Shown here one piece after another: positions 50,333 through 61,329 of a stretch of DNA of 64,000 nt. Source of the stretch: Kiritimatiellia bacterium (GTDB taxonomy: Bacteria; Verrucomicrobiota; Kiritimatiellia; RFP12; UBA1067); the NCBI GenBank assembly GCA_024694365.1, contig JAILJX010000093.1:1-64000 (forward strand). The letters run 5' to 3'. Position numbers and translations under genes: made by a program. Positions within the stretch are counted from its first letter, which is position 1. The number at the start of each line of letters is the position of its first letter. The notes beneath the pieces are model-generated. The model ran no database searches, had not been told where the DNA came from, and was given only the letters and a program-made list of their open reading frames with translations.

Positions 50333-52909
50333 TTACTTCACGACTTTTGGAGCGTCTTCGTTCTCTTCCTCGTCATCGAGGTCGGGACGCTTGCCCTTGT
50401 AGCACCATGCCATGATTGGCGTCGCGATGAAGATGGACGAGTAGGTTCCGGCGACGACGCCGACGAGCATGGTAAGCGCGAAGTCGTAGATCGATCCTTC
50501 TCCGAAGATGAAGAGCGCGGCGACCGCAAAGAACGTCGTGACGGACGTTATCACCGTGCGGCTCAAGCAGGAATTGATCGCCGCATTGCAAAGGTCCTTG
50601 AACGGCATGCGCTTGTCATGCTTGAGAAGCTCGCGGATGCGGTCGAACACCACAACCGTATCGTTTATGGAGTAGCCCACGATCGTCAGGAGCGCAGTGA
50701 TCACGATAAGCGAAACCTGATGCCCGAGTATCGAGAACACGCCGAGCGCGATGAGCGCGTCGTGCGCGAGGGCGACGAGTCCGCCGAGGCCGAATCCGAA
50801 CCGGAAGCGGAAACCGATGTATATCAGAATCGCCACGAGCGAGAAGAGAACGGCCTGCGTGCCGGATTTCTTCAGCTCATCGCCGACGGCCGCACCGATG
50901 TATTCGCTGGACGTGCACGTCAAACCCTTGAACTCGGAGAGGGCGTTGCAGATTTCCGTCTGCACGTCATCGCCGTCGCGGCCGGTCTTGACGAGGAGCG
51001 TAGCCATCTTCTCGTCCTCCTTGCCTTCCGCAATCGCCTTCCCGTACTGAATCTGTATCGCGTTGTCGAACTTCTCGAGCCTGGCGCGAAGGTCCTCCAC
51101 CTTCGGCTTGCCGTCCTCGGGCACGCTGAATGTTATCGACGTGCCGCCCGTAAGATCGAGGGCGAGAACGGACTGGGGATTGGTCTTCACGCGATATGCG
51201 AAGATTCCGACAAGAACCGCAACGATCACGCCCGAGGCGATCAGCGTCGTCTTGCCGTACTTCATGAAGTCGATGTTGGGCGCCTTGAAGAACTGGCACA
51301 TCTTGAACGGCTTGGCTCCGGCGGGATTGGACGTGTGATCGATTATGAGACGCGTCACCACGAGCGCCGTGAACATCGAAATCACGACACCGCCCGTAAG
51401 CATGATGGCGAAGCCGCGGACGGGGCCGGTGCCGACAGAGTAAAGGATGCACCCGGTGATGATCGTCGTGAGATTGGAGTCGAGAATCGCCGTGAACGCA
51501 CGCGAATAGCCGTTCTCGACGGCCTTTCCGACCGTGGCCCCGCGGGAGAACTCCTCGCGGATGCGCTCGAAAATGAGAACGTTCGCGTCTACGGCCATGC
51601 CTAGCGTCAGCACTAGGCCCGCGATGCCGGGCATCGTCAGGACGGGCAGCTGGAAGTTGCCGCCGCCATCGGACGGATCGACGAAGACGCTGAGAAGATT
51701 CGCGACGATAAACAGCGCCGCGGGAAGAAGCGCGATGTCGAGGAAAAGGGCGACATCGGCGATGGCGCCGACATACCAGTAATAGAAGAGCATGAATATC
51801 GCAACAAGGGCGAAACCGATGAGCGCCGCCCACTTGCCGCGCGAAATCGCATCCTGGCCGACGGTCGGATCGATCGTCGACTCCGCCTCTATCTTGAGCG
51901 GGGCGGGAAGAGCGCCGGCATTGAGATCGGAAGCGAGCTGCTTGGCCTCTTCCATGGTGAAGCTGCCGGTTATCTGCCCACGGCTTGTGATCTTGCCCTG
52001 TATGACCGGGGAGGAGATCATCTCGCCGTCGAGTATTATGGCGAGCTGGCGGCCCTTGTTCGCGCCCGTAAGCTTGCCGAATTTCTCGGCACCCTCGTCG
52101 TTGAGCTCGAAATTGATCTGGAAGCCGATGCCCGAATCGGAAGGCGAAGCCGTGGCGCTTGCGAGATCCTTGCCCTCGAGCTCCGACATGCTCTGCACGA
52201 AACGCGGCTTGAACAGTTTCGAATCCTTGCCGTCGCGTTCAAGAACGAACCGCATGCGAACAGGCATGTTCACGCCTGCGTCGCGCACGGCGTTCAGGGC
52301 AAAGCGGGAGAGTCTGGTGGCGTAATTCGGCTTGCGGGACTCCGTCGACCAATCATCCGCGCGGCGGTATCCGGAGCCGCTCTTTTTGTATCCGGGAGGG
52401 GCCATGTCGCCAGGGATGGCTTCGATCATGGCCTTCTCGTTCTCGGGCACGAGGTGGAACTCGAGATACGCCATGCGCTCAAGGCGCTCGCGCGCGGCAT
52501 CGCGGTCTTCCGCCTTCGCGCCGGGTATCTGCACCAAAATCTGGTGCTTGCCTTTTATCGGCTGAATCTGCGGCTCGCTCGTTCCCATGGAGTCGATGCG
52601 GCGGCGGATGATCTCGACGATGCGCTCGTCGCTGCCATCGAGCGTTTCATCGATCTTCTTCTTCAGCCCGTCGGGATCTTTCTCGAGCTCGGCGTCCTTG
52701 GCGATAAGCGTATCCTTGAGCTGCTCCATGTCGACGCCGAGCGTAAAGCTCGAACCGCCCTTGAGGTCCAACCCGAGGCGAATCTTCGATTTGCTGTTGC
52801 CGTCCGCATCCTTCTCGGGATACACGAGATATGCAGACCCCACCGCCACCACGAGCAGCGTGAGCCATTTCCACAGATTGCTGCGGGAAACTTCTTTTTC
52901 CTTCGACAT
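50333..52909 (-). CDS. secDF: Fused SecD-SecF protein translocase accessory subunit
   Basis: This 858-residue inner-membrane protein fuses SecD and SecF, which use the proton or sodium gradient to pull exported proteins through SecYEG. It has twelve expected membrane helices and two periplasmic domains. SecD features include GLDLKGG and the region GRQLAIILDGEMISSP; the SecF part begins near residue 540 and has ALDLTGGTSITF and GYSINDTVVVFDRIRE. The leader carries GAGGAAAG ahead of ATG 52909, and the -10 box lies inside an inverted repeat. Part of the SecD region is duplicated at 63513-64000. Confidence 0.95.
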   Translation of the reverse strand: MSKEKEVSRSNLWKWLTLLVVAVGSAYLVYPEKDADGNSKSKIRLGLDLKGGSSFTLGVDMEQLKDTLIAKDAELEKDPDGLKKKIDETLDGSDERIVEIIRRRIDSMGTSEPQIQPIKGKHQILVQIPGAKAEDRDAARERLERMAYLEFHLVPENEKAMIEAIPGDMAPPGYKKSGSGYRRADDWSTESRKPNYATRLSRFALNAVRDAGVNMPVRMRFVLERDGKDSKLFKPRFVQSMSELEGKDLASATASPSDSGIGFQINFELNDEGAEKFGKLTGANKGRQLAIILDGEMISSPVIQGKITSRGQITGSFTMEEAKQLASDLNAGALPAPLKIEAESTIDPTVGQDAISRGKWAALIGFALVAIFMLFYYWYVGAIADVALFLDIALLPAALFIVANLLSVFVDPSDGGGNFQLPVLTMPGIAGLVLTLGMAVDANVLIFERIREEFSRGATVGKAVENGYSRAFTAILDSNLTTIITGCILYSVGTGPVRGFAIMLTGGVVISMFTALVVTRLIIDHTSNPAGAKPFKMCQFFKAPNIDFMKYGKTTLIASGVIVAVLVGIFAYRVKTNPQSVLALDLTGGTSITFSVPEDGKPKVEDLRARLEKFDNAIQIQYGKAIAEGKEDEKMATLLVKTGRDGDDVQTEICNALSEFKGLTCTSSEYIGAAVGDELKKSGTQAVLFSLVAILIYIGFRFRFGFGLGGLVALAHDALIALGVFSILGHQVSLIVITALLTIVGYSINDTVVVFDRIRELLKHDKRMPFKDLCNAAINSCLSRTVITSVTTFFAVAALFIFGEGSIYDFALTMLVGVVAGTYSSIFIATPIMAWCYKGKRPDLDDEEENEDAPKVVK

Positions 52910-52939
52910 GTCTTTTCTTTCCTCTTTTAAGGCACAATT

Positions 52940-52965
52940 GGGGGAATTATACCATAATTGCCCCC
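52940..52965. promoter_or_regulatory. Inverted repeat containing the secDF -10 box
   Basis: GGGGGAATTAT-ACC-ATAATTGCCCCC is a near-perfect hairpin with one bulged base. The extended -10 (TGGTATAAT on minus, 52946-52954) occupies its centre. It could be an operator, a bidirectional terminator after pgi, or both; no long U-tract follows. Confidence 0.65.
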
Positions 52966-52987
52966 GCTCCGTCTAGTGGGGTGCGTC

Positions 52988-54601
52988 TCACCTGCCCACG
53001 GCCGCGCGGTAGCGGGCTATGAGACGGTTCGTCGACGCATCGTGTTTCCCGGACGGCTTTTTCGCGGTAAGATCGCTCAGAACGCCTTTTGCGAGCACTT
53101 TCCCGAGCTGCACGCCCCACTGGTCGTAGCTGTACACGTTCCAAATCACGCCCTGCACGAACACCTTGTGTTCATAGAGCGCTATGAGCGCGCCGAGCGT
53201 CTCCGGGGTGAGTTCATCGCAGAGAAGCGTGTTTGTGGGCTTGTTTCCCTCAAAGGTCTTGAAGGGGACGAGCTTCTCGGGAACGCCCTCTTTGCGACAC
53301 TCGTCGGCCGTCTTGCCGAAAGCGAGGGCCTCGGTCTGGGCGAAGAGGTTGGCCATGAGCTTGTCGTGCAGGTCGCCGACGGGATTGTGCGTCCTCGAAC
53401 AACCGATGAAATCACACGGTATCAGGTGCGTGCCCTGGTGGATCAGCTGGTAGAACGAATGCTGGCCGTTTGTTCCCGGCTCGCCCCACTCTATGGGACC
53501 GGTCGTGTAGGGGACTGGATTGCCGTCCTTGTCCACACCCTTCCCGTTCGACTCCATGTCCATCTGCTGGAGATAGGCGGGGAAGCGCGAAAGATACTGG
53601 TCGTACGGCAGCACGCAATAGCTCTCGGCGCCGTATCCGTTGTGGTACAAAATGCCGAGCAGGGCAAGAATGACGGGCATGTTCCTCGCGAAGCGGGCCG
53701 TGCGGAAATGGCGATCCATCTTATAGTAGCCCTTGAGGAATTTCTTGTAGTTGTTGCGTCCGATCGCGATCATGAGCGAAAGCCCGATCGCCGAAGGAAG
53801 CGAATATCTGCCGCCGACCCAATCCCAGAAGCCGAACATGTTCTTGACGTCGATTCCGAACGCCGAGACCTCCTTTTCGGCGGTCGAAACGGCGACAAAG
53901 TGTTTCGCGACCGCCTTTTTGTCGCCAAGCTCCTTCACAAGCCATGCCTTGGCGGCTTCGGCGTTGGACATCGTCTCCTGCGTAGTGAACGTCTTGGATG
54001 CGACGATGAATAGCGTCTGGTCGGCCTTGACCTCGCGGAGAGTCTCCGCGAGGTGCGTCGAATCGACGTTGGACACGAAGAAGAACTTCATGTTGCGCTT
54101 GGAATACGGCGTAAGCGCGATGTTGGCCATGACGGGGCCGAGATCGCTGCCGCCGATGCCGATGTTGACCACATATTTGATGCGCTTGCCGGTGAAACCC
54201 TTCCACTGTCCGCGGCGGACCGTGTCGGAGAAGTCGCCCATCGCCTTGAGGACCTTTCTCACCCCCGGCATGACGTCCTTGCCGTCGACCTTGACCTTCG
54301 CCTTGGGGTCCATGTTCCTTAGCGCTGTGTGCAGCACCGCACGGCCCTCGGTCGCATTGATCTTCTTGCCGGTGAACATCTTTTCGATCTCATCCTTGAG
54401 CCCCGCCTTTTCGGCCAGCTTCAGGAGTGCCTTGAGCGTGGCGTCGTCTATGCGGTTCTTCGAGTAGTCGAGATACCATCCGGCCGCCTCGAGCGAATAG
54501 CGCTCTGCCCGGCCGGGGTCTTCGGCGAAAAGATCCTTGATGGTCTTTTCCTGGTTCCTGTCTATGAGTTCGTCAACCTTCTCCCATGCCTGAGCGTCCA
54601 T
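52988..54601 (-). CDS. pgi: Glucose-6-phosphate isomerase
   Basis: This 537-residue enzyme interconverts glucose 6-phosphate and fructose 6-phosphate. Family signatures are visible: [11 protein letters not shown] near residue 150, [12 protein letters not shown] in the middle, and [10 protein letters not shown] near the C-terminus; the catalytic Glu and His fall in the segments around [13 protein letters not shown]. The length is typical of the bacterial long form. It begins 21 bases after the gyrA stop, so the two are probably co-transcribed. Confidence 0.95.
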   Translation of the reverse strand: MDAQAWEKVDELIDRNQEKTIKDLFAEDPGRAERYSLEAAGWYLDYSKNRIDDATLKALLKLAEKAGLKDEIEKMFTGKKINATEGRAVLHTALRNMDPKAKVKVDGKDVMPGVRKVLKAMGDFSDTVRRGQWKGFTGKRIKYVVNIGIGGSDLGPVMANIALTPYSKRNMKFFFVSNVDSTHLAETLREVKADQTLFIVASKTFTTQETMSNAEAAKAWLVKELGDKKAVAKHFVAVSTAEKEVSAFGIDVKNMFGFWDWVGGRYSLPSAIGLSLMIAIGRNNYKKFLKGYYKMDRHFRTARFARNMPVILALLGILYHNGYGAESYCVLPYDQYLSRFPAYLQQMDMESNGKGVDKDGNPVPYTTGPIEWGEPGTNGQHSFYQLIHQGTHLIPCDFIGCSRTHNPVGDLHDKLMANLFAQTEALAFGKTADECRKEGVPEKLVPFKTFEGNKPTNTLLCDELTPETLGALIALYEHKVFVQGVIWNVYSYDQWGVQLGKVLAKGVLSDLTAKKPSGKHDASTNRLIARYRAAVGR

Positions 54602-54622
54602 TGTCGTTTCCTTTCTGGGTTG

Positions 54623-57259
54623 TCAAATCTCCTGCGGCGGCTGCGCGTCTCCCGGGGCTGCGCCTTCGGCGCTTTCCGGCGCCGCTCCTTCGGCTGCATT
54701 TTCCGCGGCGGCGGGGACGGATTCCTCCTCTTCGCCTTCGCACACGCTTACCGACACGAGCGTCGCGCCCTCGGATAGGCGAACGAGCTTCACGCCCTGG
54801 GCCATGCGGCCCTGGACGCTGAACTGCGCCACGGCGGTGCGAACCATCTGCTGGTCGCTTGTTATGGAAATAACGTTCTCGTCGTCCGCCACGGCATGGG
54901 CCGCCACGACTTCACCGTTGCGGTCGGCGCCTTTTATGCCTATCATGCCCTGGCCGCCCCTGCCGTGCCTTGTGAAGTCCTTGAACTCGCAGCGCTTGCC
55001 GTAGCCGTTCGCTGTCGCTATGAAGAGAGTCTTCGCGTCGTCGACGACATCGAAGCTCACGACCCTGTCGCCTTCCAGAAGCCTTATGCCTCTCACCCCG
55101 GTCGCCGCCCGGCCCATGCGCCTGACATCGGTTGAGGCGAATCTCATCGCGCGTCCGTTCCTCGTCAGCATCAGGACGTCCTCTTCGGGCTTTACGAGCC
55201 TGACCTCGACAAGTTCGTCGCCGTCCTCGATGTTTATCGCCCTTATGCCGGATTTGTTCACGTTCTGGAAGTCCCCGAGGAGCGTCTTTTTAACCGTTCC
55301 CCTTCGCGTCGCGAAGAAGACGTCCACATCCCCTTCGAAGCTGCGTATCGGCAGAAGATTGAGAACCTGCTCCCCATCCTGGAGATTCAGCAGGTTGATG
55401 AGAGGCCGTCCGAAACTCGTGCGCGGCGCCTCGGGGATCTGGTAGGCGTCCTTCACGAAAAGCCGGCCCGTGTTCGTGAAGAACATCAGGCTGTCGTGGG
55501 TCTGGGCCACGAACACGAGACGGATGAAATCCTCCTCCTTGACCTGCGCACCCCTCACCCCGTGTCCGCCGCGGTTCTGCTCCTTGTATTCCGTGAGCGG
55601 GACGCGCTTTACGTATCCGCGGTTGGAGAGAGTTATGACGCACGGCGCGTCGGGGACGAGGTCCTTCATCGAAACCTCGTTCACGTCGTCGACAATCTCG
55701 GTCCTGCGCTTCGCGTCGTCCTTCGCGCAATAGCGCGCCTTGATGTCCGCAAGATCGCCTCTGACGATCTCGTACACCTTCTCCGGGTCGGCGAGAATCG
55801 CCTCGAACCCGGCGATCGCCGCGAGGAGTTTCGCAAGCTCGTCCGCAAGCTTGTCGCGCTCGAGCCCGACAAGCTGGTACAGCCGCATCTCAAGAATCGC
55901 GTTGACCTGCAGATCGGTGAAGCCGAACCTCTCCACAAGCCTCGTCTTCGCCTCTTCGCGCGTCTTCGACGAGCGGATGATGGAGACGACTTCGTCAAGG
56001 TTGTCGATCGCCAGAAGCAGCCCGTCGATGATGTGCTTCCTCGCCTGGGCCTTCTTGAGGTCGAACCGCGTCCTCCGCGTTATCACCTCGAAGCGGTGGT
56101 CGGTGTAGCACTTGCAGTAATCCTTGAGAGTGAGGATCTTCGGGCGCCCGCCGACGATCGCAAGAAGTATCGCGCCGAACGTCGTCTGAAGCTGGGTATG
56201 CTTGTAGAGGTGGTTGAGGACGATCTCTCCGACAGCATCGCGCTTGAGATCGACGACTATGCAGATTTCGTCCTCTTTCTTCTTTCTGGATCCGGAATCT
56301 TTCGCCTTAGCGTCTTTGGTGTGGCCGCCGGATATGTCGCGGATGTCGCTTATGCCCTCCACGACCTTGTCCTTCACAAGCTCCGCCATATGCTTGATCA
56401 TCTCGGCCTTGTTCACGCCGTAAGGAATCTCGCTTATGACGATCTTCTCGCGCCCGTTTTTGTCCCGGACGACCTCCGCCTTTCCGCGGACGGTGATTTG
56501 GCCGCGCCCGAGCCTGTACATCGCGTTTATGCCGTTGTGCCCGCAAATCTGCGCTCCGGTCGGGAAATCGGGGCCTTTGACGAACTGCATGAGCTCGTCG
56601 ATGGTGCACGTATCGCGGTGGGACACGTACCAGTCGATGCCGTCGCATAGCTCCGCCAGATTGTGCGGCGGAATGTTCGTCGCCATGCCGACGGCGATGC
56701 CGGACGAACCGTTGAGAAGAAGGTTCGGGAGCTTCGCCGGGAGAACCGTAGGCTCCTCCATGGTCTCGTCGTAGTTCGGGGCCATGTCGACGGTATCCTT
56801 CTCGAGGTCCCCGAGCAGCTCCTCCGTGACGCGCTGCATCCTGACTTCCGTATAACGCATCGCGGCGGCGCCGTCACCGTCTATCGAGCCGAAGTTGCCG
56901 TGGCCGTCGACCAGCGGGACCCTGAGCGAGAACGGCTGTGCGAGGCGGACTATCGCGTCGTAGACCGAGCTGTCGCCGTGCGGATGGTACTTGCCGATCA
57001 CTTCGCCCACCACGCGGGCGGACTTCACATGCTTCGTGTTCCACTCGTTGTGCAGCTCGTGCATCGCGAAGAGACAGCGCCTGTGCACCGGCTTGAGGCC
57101 ATCCCGCACGTCGGGGAGGGCCCGCCCGACAATTACGCTCATCGAATAGTCGATGTAATCGCGCGACATCGACTCTTCGATCGCTATGTCTTCAAGCATC
57201 GCCGCAGCAGCCGGAATTTCCTCAGATACTTTGCCGTTTTCTGTCGTCTCTTCGCTCAT
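54623..57259 (-). CDS. gyrA: DNA gyrase subunit A
   Basis: This 878-residue type IIA topoisomerase subunit breaks and rejoins DNA. The catalytic pair is Arg135-Tyr136 in AAAMRYTEVR; the quinolone-pocket region reads HPHGDSSVYDAI (residues 92-103) and keeps the Ser and Asp that give drug sensitivity in other species. The GyrA box appears as QNRGGHG. A lysine-rich insertion of about 19 residues (311-329, from GGHTKDAKAK) interrupts the segment after RDIS. The C-terminal 40 residues are acidic and alanine-rich. ATG 57259 is 8 bases from TGGTATAAT. Confidence 0.95.
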   Translation of the reverse strand: MSEETTENGKVSEEIPAAAAMLEDIAIEESMSRDYIDYSMSVIVGRALPDVRDGLKPVHRRCLFAMHELHNEWNTKHVKSARVVGEVIGKYHPHGDSSVYDAIVRLAQPFSLRVPLVDGHGNFGSIDGDGAAAMRYTEVRMQRVTEELLGDLEKDTVDMAPNYDETMEEPTVLPAKLPNLLLNGSSGIAVGMATNIPPHNLAELCDGIDWYVSHRDTCTIDELMQFVKGPDFPTGAQICGHNGINAMYRLGRGQITVRGKAEVVRDKNGREKIVISEIPYGVNKAEMIKHMAELVKDKVVEGISDIRDISGGHTKDAKAKDSGSRKKKEDEICIVVDLKRDAVGEIVLNHLYKHTQLQTTFGAILLAIVGGRPKILTLKDYCKCYTDHRFEVITRRTRFDLKKAQARKHIIDGLLLAIDNLDEVVSIIRSSKTREEAKTRLVERFGFTDLQVNAILEMRLYQLVGLERDKLADELAKLLAAIAGFEAILADPEKVYEIVRGDLADIKARYCAKDDAKRRTEIVDDVNEVSMKDLVPDAPCVITLSNRGYVKRVPLTEYKEQNRGGHGVRGAQVKEEDFIRLVFVAQTHDSLMFFTNTGRLFVKDAYQIPEAPRTSFGRPLINLLNLQDGEQVLNLLPIRSFEGDVDVFFATRRGTVKKTLLGDFQNVNKSGIRAINIEDGDELVEVRLVKPEEDVLMLTRNGRAMRFASTDVRRMGRAATGVRGIRLLEGDRVVSFDVVDDAKTLFIATANGYGKRCEFKDFTRHGRGGQGMIGIKGADRNGEVVAAHAVADDENVISITSDQQMVRTAVAQFSVQGRMAQGVKLVRLSEGATLVSVSVCEGEEEESVPAAAENAAEGAAPESAEGAAPGDAQPPQEI

Positions 57260-57267
57260 AGACGTAT

Positions 57268-57276
57268 ATTATACCA
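57268..57276 (-). promoter_or_regulatory. extended -10 (TGGTATAAT) for gyrA
   Basis: The hexamer ends 8 bases before ATG 57259, giving a leaderless or one-base leader. Confidence 0.75.
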
Positions 57277-57302
57277 TATTTCGCGCGCACGCGCACGCGT
57301 GA

Positions 57303-57338
57303 GAACGAAAAAGAAACGGCGCGCCTTCGGGCGCGCCG
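57303..57338 (-). terminator. Intrinsic terminator after eno
   Basis: A 9-bp GC stem (CGGCGCGCC / GGCGCGCCG, 57317-57338) with a four-base loop (TTCG on plus, CGAA on minus) is followed on the minus strand by TTTCTTTTT. It lies 29 bases after the eno stop and just ahead of the gyrA promoter. Confidence 0.8.
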
Positions 57339-57366
57339 CTCCTTTCAATCGCCTGCAGGCGAGAGT

Positions 57367-58650
<1,284 letters not shown>

Positions 58651-58724
58651 TTATTCCTTTTTCTTTTACCCCTTGCCGCTTATCTGGCAAAGTAGGTGTA
58701 GTCTAACATCTTCTGCCGCGAGAG

Positions 58725-59423
58725 TCAATGGGCAATTTCGGCGAAAATCTTTTTCAGTCCCTTTTTCGCGAGCTCGAGCATGGCCGAAAGATGCTCCGCC
58801 GTAAAGGGATTGTGCTCCGCGCATCCCTGCAATTCCACGAAGCGTCCGTCGTCAGTCATGATCACGTTCATGTCCACTTCGGCCGTCGAATCGTGCTCGT
58901 AGTCGAGATCGAGCGTCGGCACGCCGCCGCACACGCCGACAGACACCGCCGCGACCCTGTGCACGAGCGGACTCTCCGCCAGTTTTCCCTCCTTGACGAG
59001 CTTCTCCACCGCAATCTCCAGAGCCACCATACCGCCAGTTATCGACGCGCAGCGCGTCCCCCCGTCCGCCTGCAGCACATCGCAATCTATCGTGATCTGC
59101 CTCTCTCCCAGCTTGGACATGTCGACCGCCGCCCTCAGCGCGCGCCCTATGAGGCGCTGTATCTCGGAGGAGCGGGCGTCCATCTTCAGCTTCTTTATGT
59201 CGCGCTCCTTGCGTCCGCCGCCCGTCGACGACGGCAGCATCGAATACTCCGCCGTGACCCAACCCCTGCCCGTGTCCCTGAGGAACGGAGGCACCTTCTC
59301 CTCCACGCTCGCCGTGCACAGCACCCACGTATCCCCCCACTTTACGAGAACGCTTCCTGCGGCATGTTTCGTGAAGTCGCGGATTATCTCGATTCTTCTC
59401 AATTGGTTCGCTTTTTTCTTCAT
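58725..59423 (-). CDS. rph: Ribonuclease PH
   Basis: This 232-residue phosphorolytic exoribonuclease trims tRNA 3' ends. It has the N-terminal [24 protein letters not shown], the [12 protein letters not shown] loop, [18 protein letters not shown], and the phosphate-binding GRFVELQG-type end. ATG 59423 overlaps the folE stop as ATGA, so the two genes are coupled. Confidence 0.95.
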   Translation of the reverse strand: MKKKANQLRRIEIIRDFTKHAAGSVLVKWGDTWVLCTASVEEKVPPFLRDTGRGWVTAEYSMLPSSTGGGRKERDIKKLKMDARSSEIQRLIGRALRAAVDMSKLGERQITIDCDVLQADGGTRCASITGGMVALEIAVEKLVKEGKLAESPLVHRVAAVSVGVCGGVPTLDLDYEHDSTAEVDMNVIMTDDGRFVELQGCAEHNPFTAEHLSAMLELAKKGLKKIFAEIAH

Positions 59424-60004
59424 TTTATCAGAGAGAGGAATTCCCCTCTTACCTTTTCGTCGTTCCTGAAACTCCCCAAAACCGCGGACGTCGTCATTTC
59501 GCTGTTCTGCTTCTCGACACCGCGCATCATCATGCAGAGGTGCTTCGCGCGTATGACAACGCCAACGCCCTCTGCGTCGGCCTCGGCCATTACGGCGTTC
59601 GCTATTTCCTCCGTCATGCGCTCCTGTATCTGAAGCCTGCGCGCGAACATGTCCACGATCCTCGCAAGCTTCGACACGCCAAGCACCTTGCCCTTGGAGA
59701 TGTAGCCTATGGCACATCTGCCGTAGAAAGGCAGCAGGTGGTGCTCGCAGAGCGAGTACAGCTCTATGTCCCGCACTATCACCATGTGGTTGGTGCCGCT
59801 GGAGAACTTCGCCCCGTTTACGACCGCCTTCAGGTTCTGACGGTATCCTCGCGTGAGGAACGCAAGCGATCTCGCCACGCGGTCCGGGGTCTTCAGAAGG
59901 CCCTCGCGCGAAGGGTCCTCTCCCAGCTCTTTCAGAAGCTCCTTCACAAGCGCTGCGATTTTCTTCGCATCCGGCTCGCGGACATTCGTGCTTTTTTTCT
60001 TCAT
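59420..60004 (-). CDS. folE: GTP cyclohydrolase I
   Basis: This 194-residue enzyme converts GTP to 7,8-dihydroneopterin triphosphate, the precursor for folate and for QueD. The zinc ligands are in LCEHHLLPF and in [29 protein letters not shown] is the usual core. Its start is 6 bases from the -10 box formed at the nhaC stop, so it is predicted to be leaderless. It overlaps rph downstream. Confidence 0.95.
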   Translation of the reverse strand: MKKKSTNVREPDAKKIAALVKELLKELGEDPSREGLLKTPDRVARSLAFLTRGYRQNLKAVVNGAKFSSGTNHMVIVRDIELYSLCEHHLLPFYGRCAIGYISKGKVLGVSKLARIVDMFARRLQIQERMTEEIANAVMAEADAEGVGVVIRAKHLCMMMRGVEKQNSEMTTSAVLGSFRNDEKVRGEFLSLIK

Positions 60005-60010
60005 GGCGAT

Positions 60011-60019
60011 ATTATATCA
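60011..60019 (-). promoter_or_regulatory. extended -10 (TGATATAAT) built on the antiporter stop codon
   Basis: The antiporter gene ends ATG-ATA-TAA followed by T, which reads TGATATAAT. The hexamer ends 6 bases before ATG 60004 of folE. Confidence 0.75.
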
Positions 60020-61328
60020 TATCTCTCCCGCTCTTCGCGCGGACACTTTCCGGAAGCGCAATGGCGACGGCGACAGCGACGGACAGTATGGCAGGATAGT
60101 ACATGCGCCCTATCAGAGAAAGTCCGCCGACCGGCGTTCCGGCCGTATGCGCCGCGCCGAGAGCCAGCAACATCTGCGCCCCGTACGGGATGACGCCCTG
60201 CACTATGCATGAGACGGTGTCGAGCAGCGCCGCCGTTCTTGCGGGCGACACGCCGCGCTTCACGGCGCATTCCTTTGCGACCGGCCCGGCGATTACGATT
60301 GCGACCGTGTTGTTCGCGGTGAACGCATTCACAGCCGCCGTCAGAAAAGAGATTCCCGCCTGGCAACTCCTTGGTCCGCGCATGACACGCCCCGCCGCAT
60401 TCACGAGCGCCGCGATGCCCCCGGCTTCGCGTATGACGGCGAAGAGTCCGCCGGCGAGCATGGCTACGATAAGAGTTTCGCTCATGCCGAGCATCCCGCG
60501 CCCGGCGCAGCCAACCGCCTCTATGCAGGTGAATTCCCCGAAGGCTACGCCAAGCGCGGCGGAAAGCACCGTACCCGCGAAAAGCAGAACCATCACATTG
60601 ACCCCCGCCAGCGCAAGGGCTAGTATAAGAACGTACGGTGTGAAGAGAACGGCCTCGCGCCATCCCGCAGCGACGGCGGCAGGCGCGTCAGGGGCGGACC
60701 TTCCGAGAAACGCGTAAAGCAGCAAAGTCGCCGCAGCGGCGGGGGCGGCGATCTTGATGTTCGCCAGGAACTTCCCGCGCATCGCGATCCCCTGCGTCCT
60801 GGTCGCGGCGACCGTGGTGTCGGAGATGAGGGAAAGATTGTCGCCGAACATCGCGCCGCCCACCACGGCGCCGACCGGCACGACGGCGTCAACCCCTGTC
60901 GCCGGAACGAATCCCAGCGCGATCGGCGTCAGCGCCGCGATTGTCCCGCAGCTCGTCCCCAGCGCAAGCGACACGATGCAGGAGACGAGGAACAGGCCGG
61001 CCAGCATAAGCTTCGCCGGCATGAGCGACTGCGCGATCGTGACTGCTGCGCCAACTCCGCCGGTCGCCTTCGCGACGGACGTGAACGCGCCCGCCAGAAT
61101 GAATATCAGCGCCATCGTCATTATGTCGGGATGCCCCATCCCCCGCGCGAACGTCTCGACCTTTCCGGAGAATCCGCCCTTGCGCACGATCAGAAACGCC
61201 GAGGCCGACGCCACCGCAAACGCCGCCGGCATGGGAACGCTGTAAAATCCGCCGGCCGCTGCCGAAAGTCCGACATAGAACACCGCGAACACGAGAAAAG
61301 GAAGCAGCGCCAGAGGATTGCTCTTCAT
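60012..61328 (-). CDS. NhaC-type Na+/H+ antiporter family protein
   Basis: This 438-residue polytopic protein has eleven or twelve helices and matches the NhaC antiporter family: [17 protein letters not shown] and [24 protein letters not shown] contain the conserved polar residues of the transport core, and [16 protein letters not shown] is the second conserved segment. Family members exchange Na+ for H+, or carry organic acids. It begins one base after the lactate permease stop, so the two membrane carriers are coupled. Its last codons make the folE -10 box. Confidence 0.85.
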   Translation of the reverse strand: MKSNPLALLPFLVFAVFYVGLSAAAGGFYSVPMPAAFAVASASAFLIVRKGGFSGKVETFARGMGHPDIMTMALIFILAGAFTSVAKATGGVGAAVTIAQSLMPAKLMLAGLFLVSCIVSLALGTSCGTIAALTPIALGFVPATGVDAVVPVGAVVGGAMFGDNLSLISDTTVAATRTQGIAMRGKFLANIKIAAPAAAATLLLYAFLGRSAPDAPAAVAAGWREAVLFTPYVLILALALAGVNVMVLLFAGTVLSAALGVAFGEFTCIEAVGCAGRGMLGMSETLIVAMLAGGLFAVIREAGGIAALVNAAGRVMRGPRSCQAGISFLTAAVNAFTANNTVAIVIAGPVAKECAVKRGVSPARTAALLDTVSCIVQGVIPYGAQMLLALGAAHTAGTPVGGLSLIGRMYYPAILSVAVAVAIALPESVRAKSGRDMI

Positions 61329-61329
61329 T

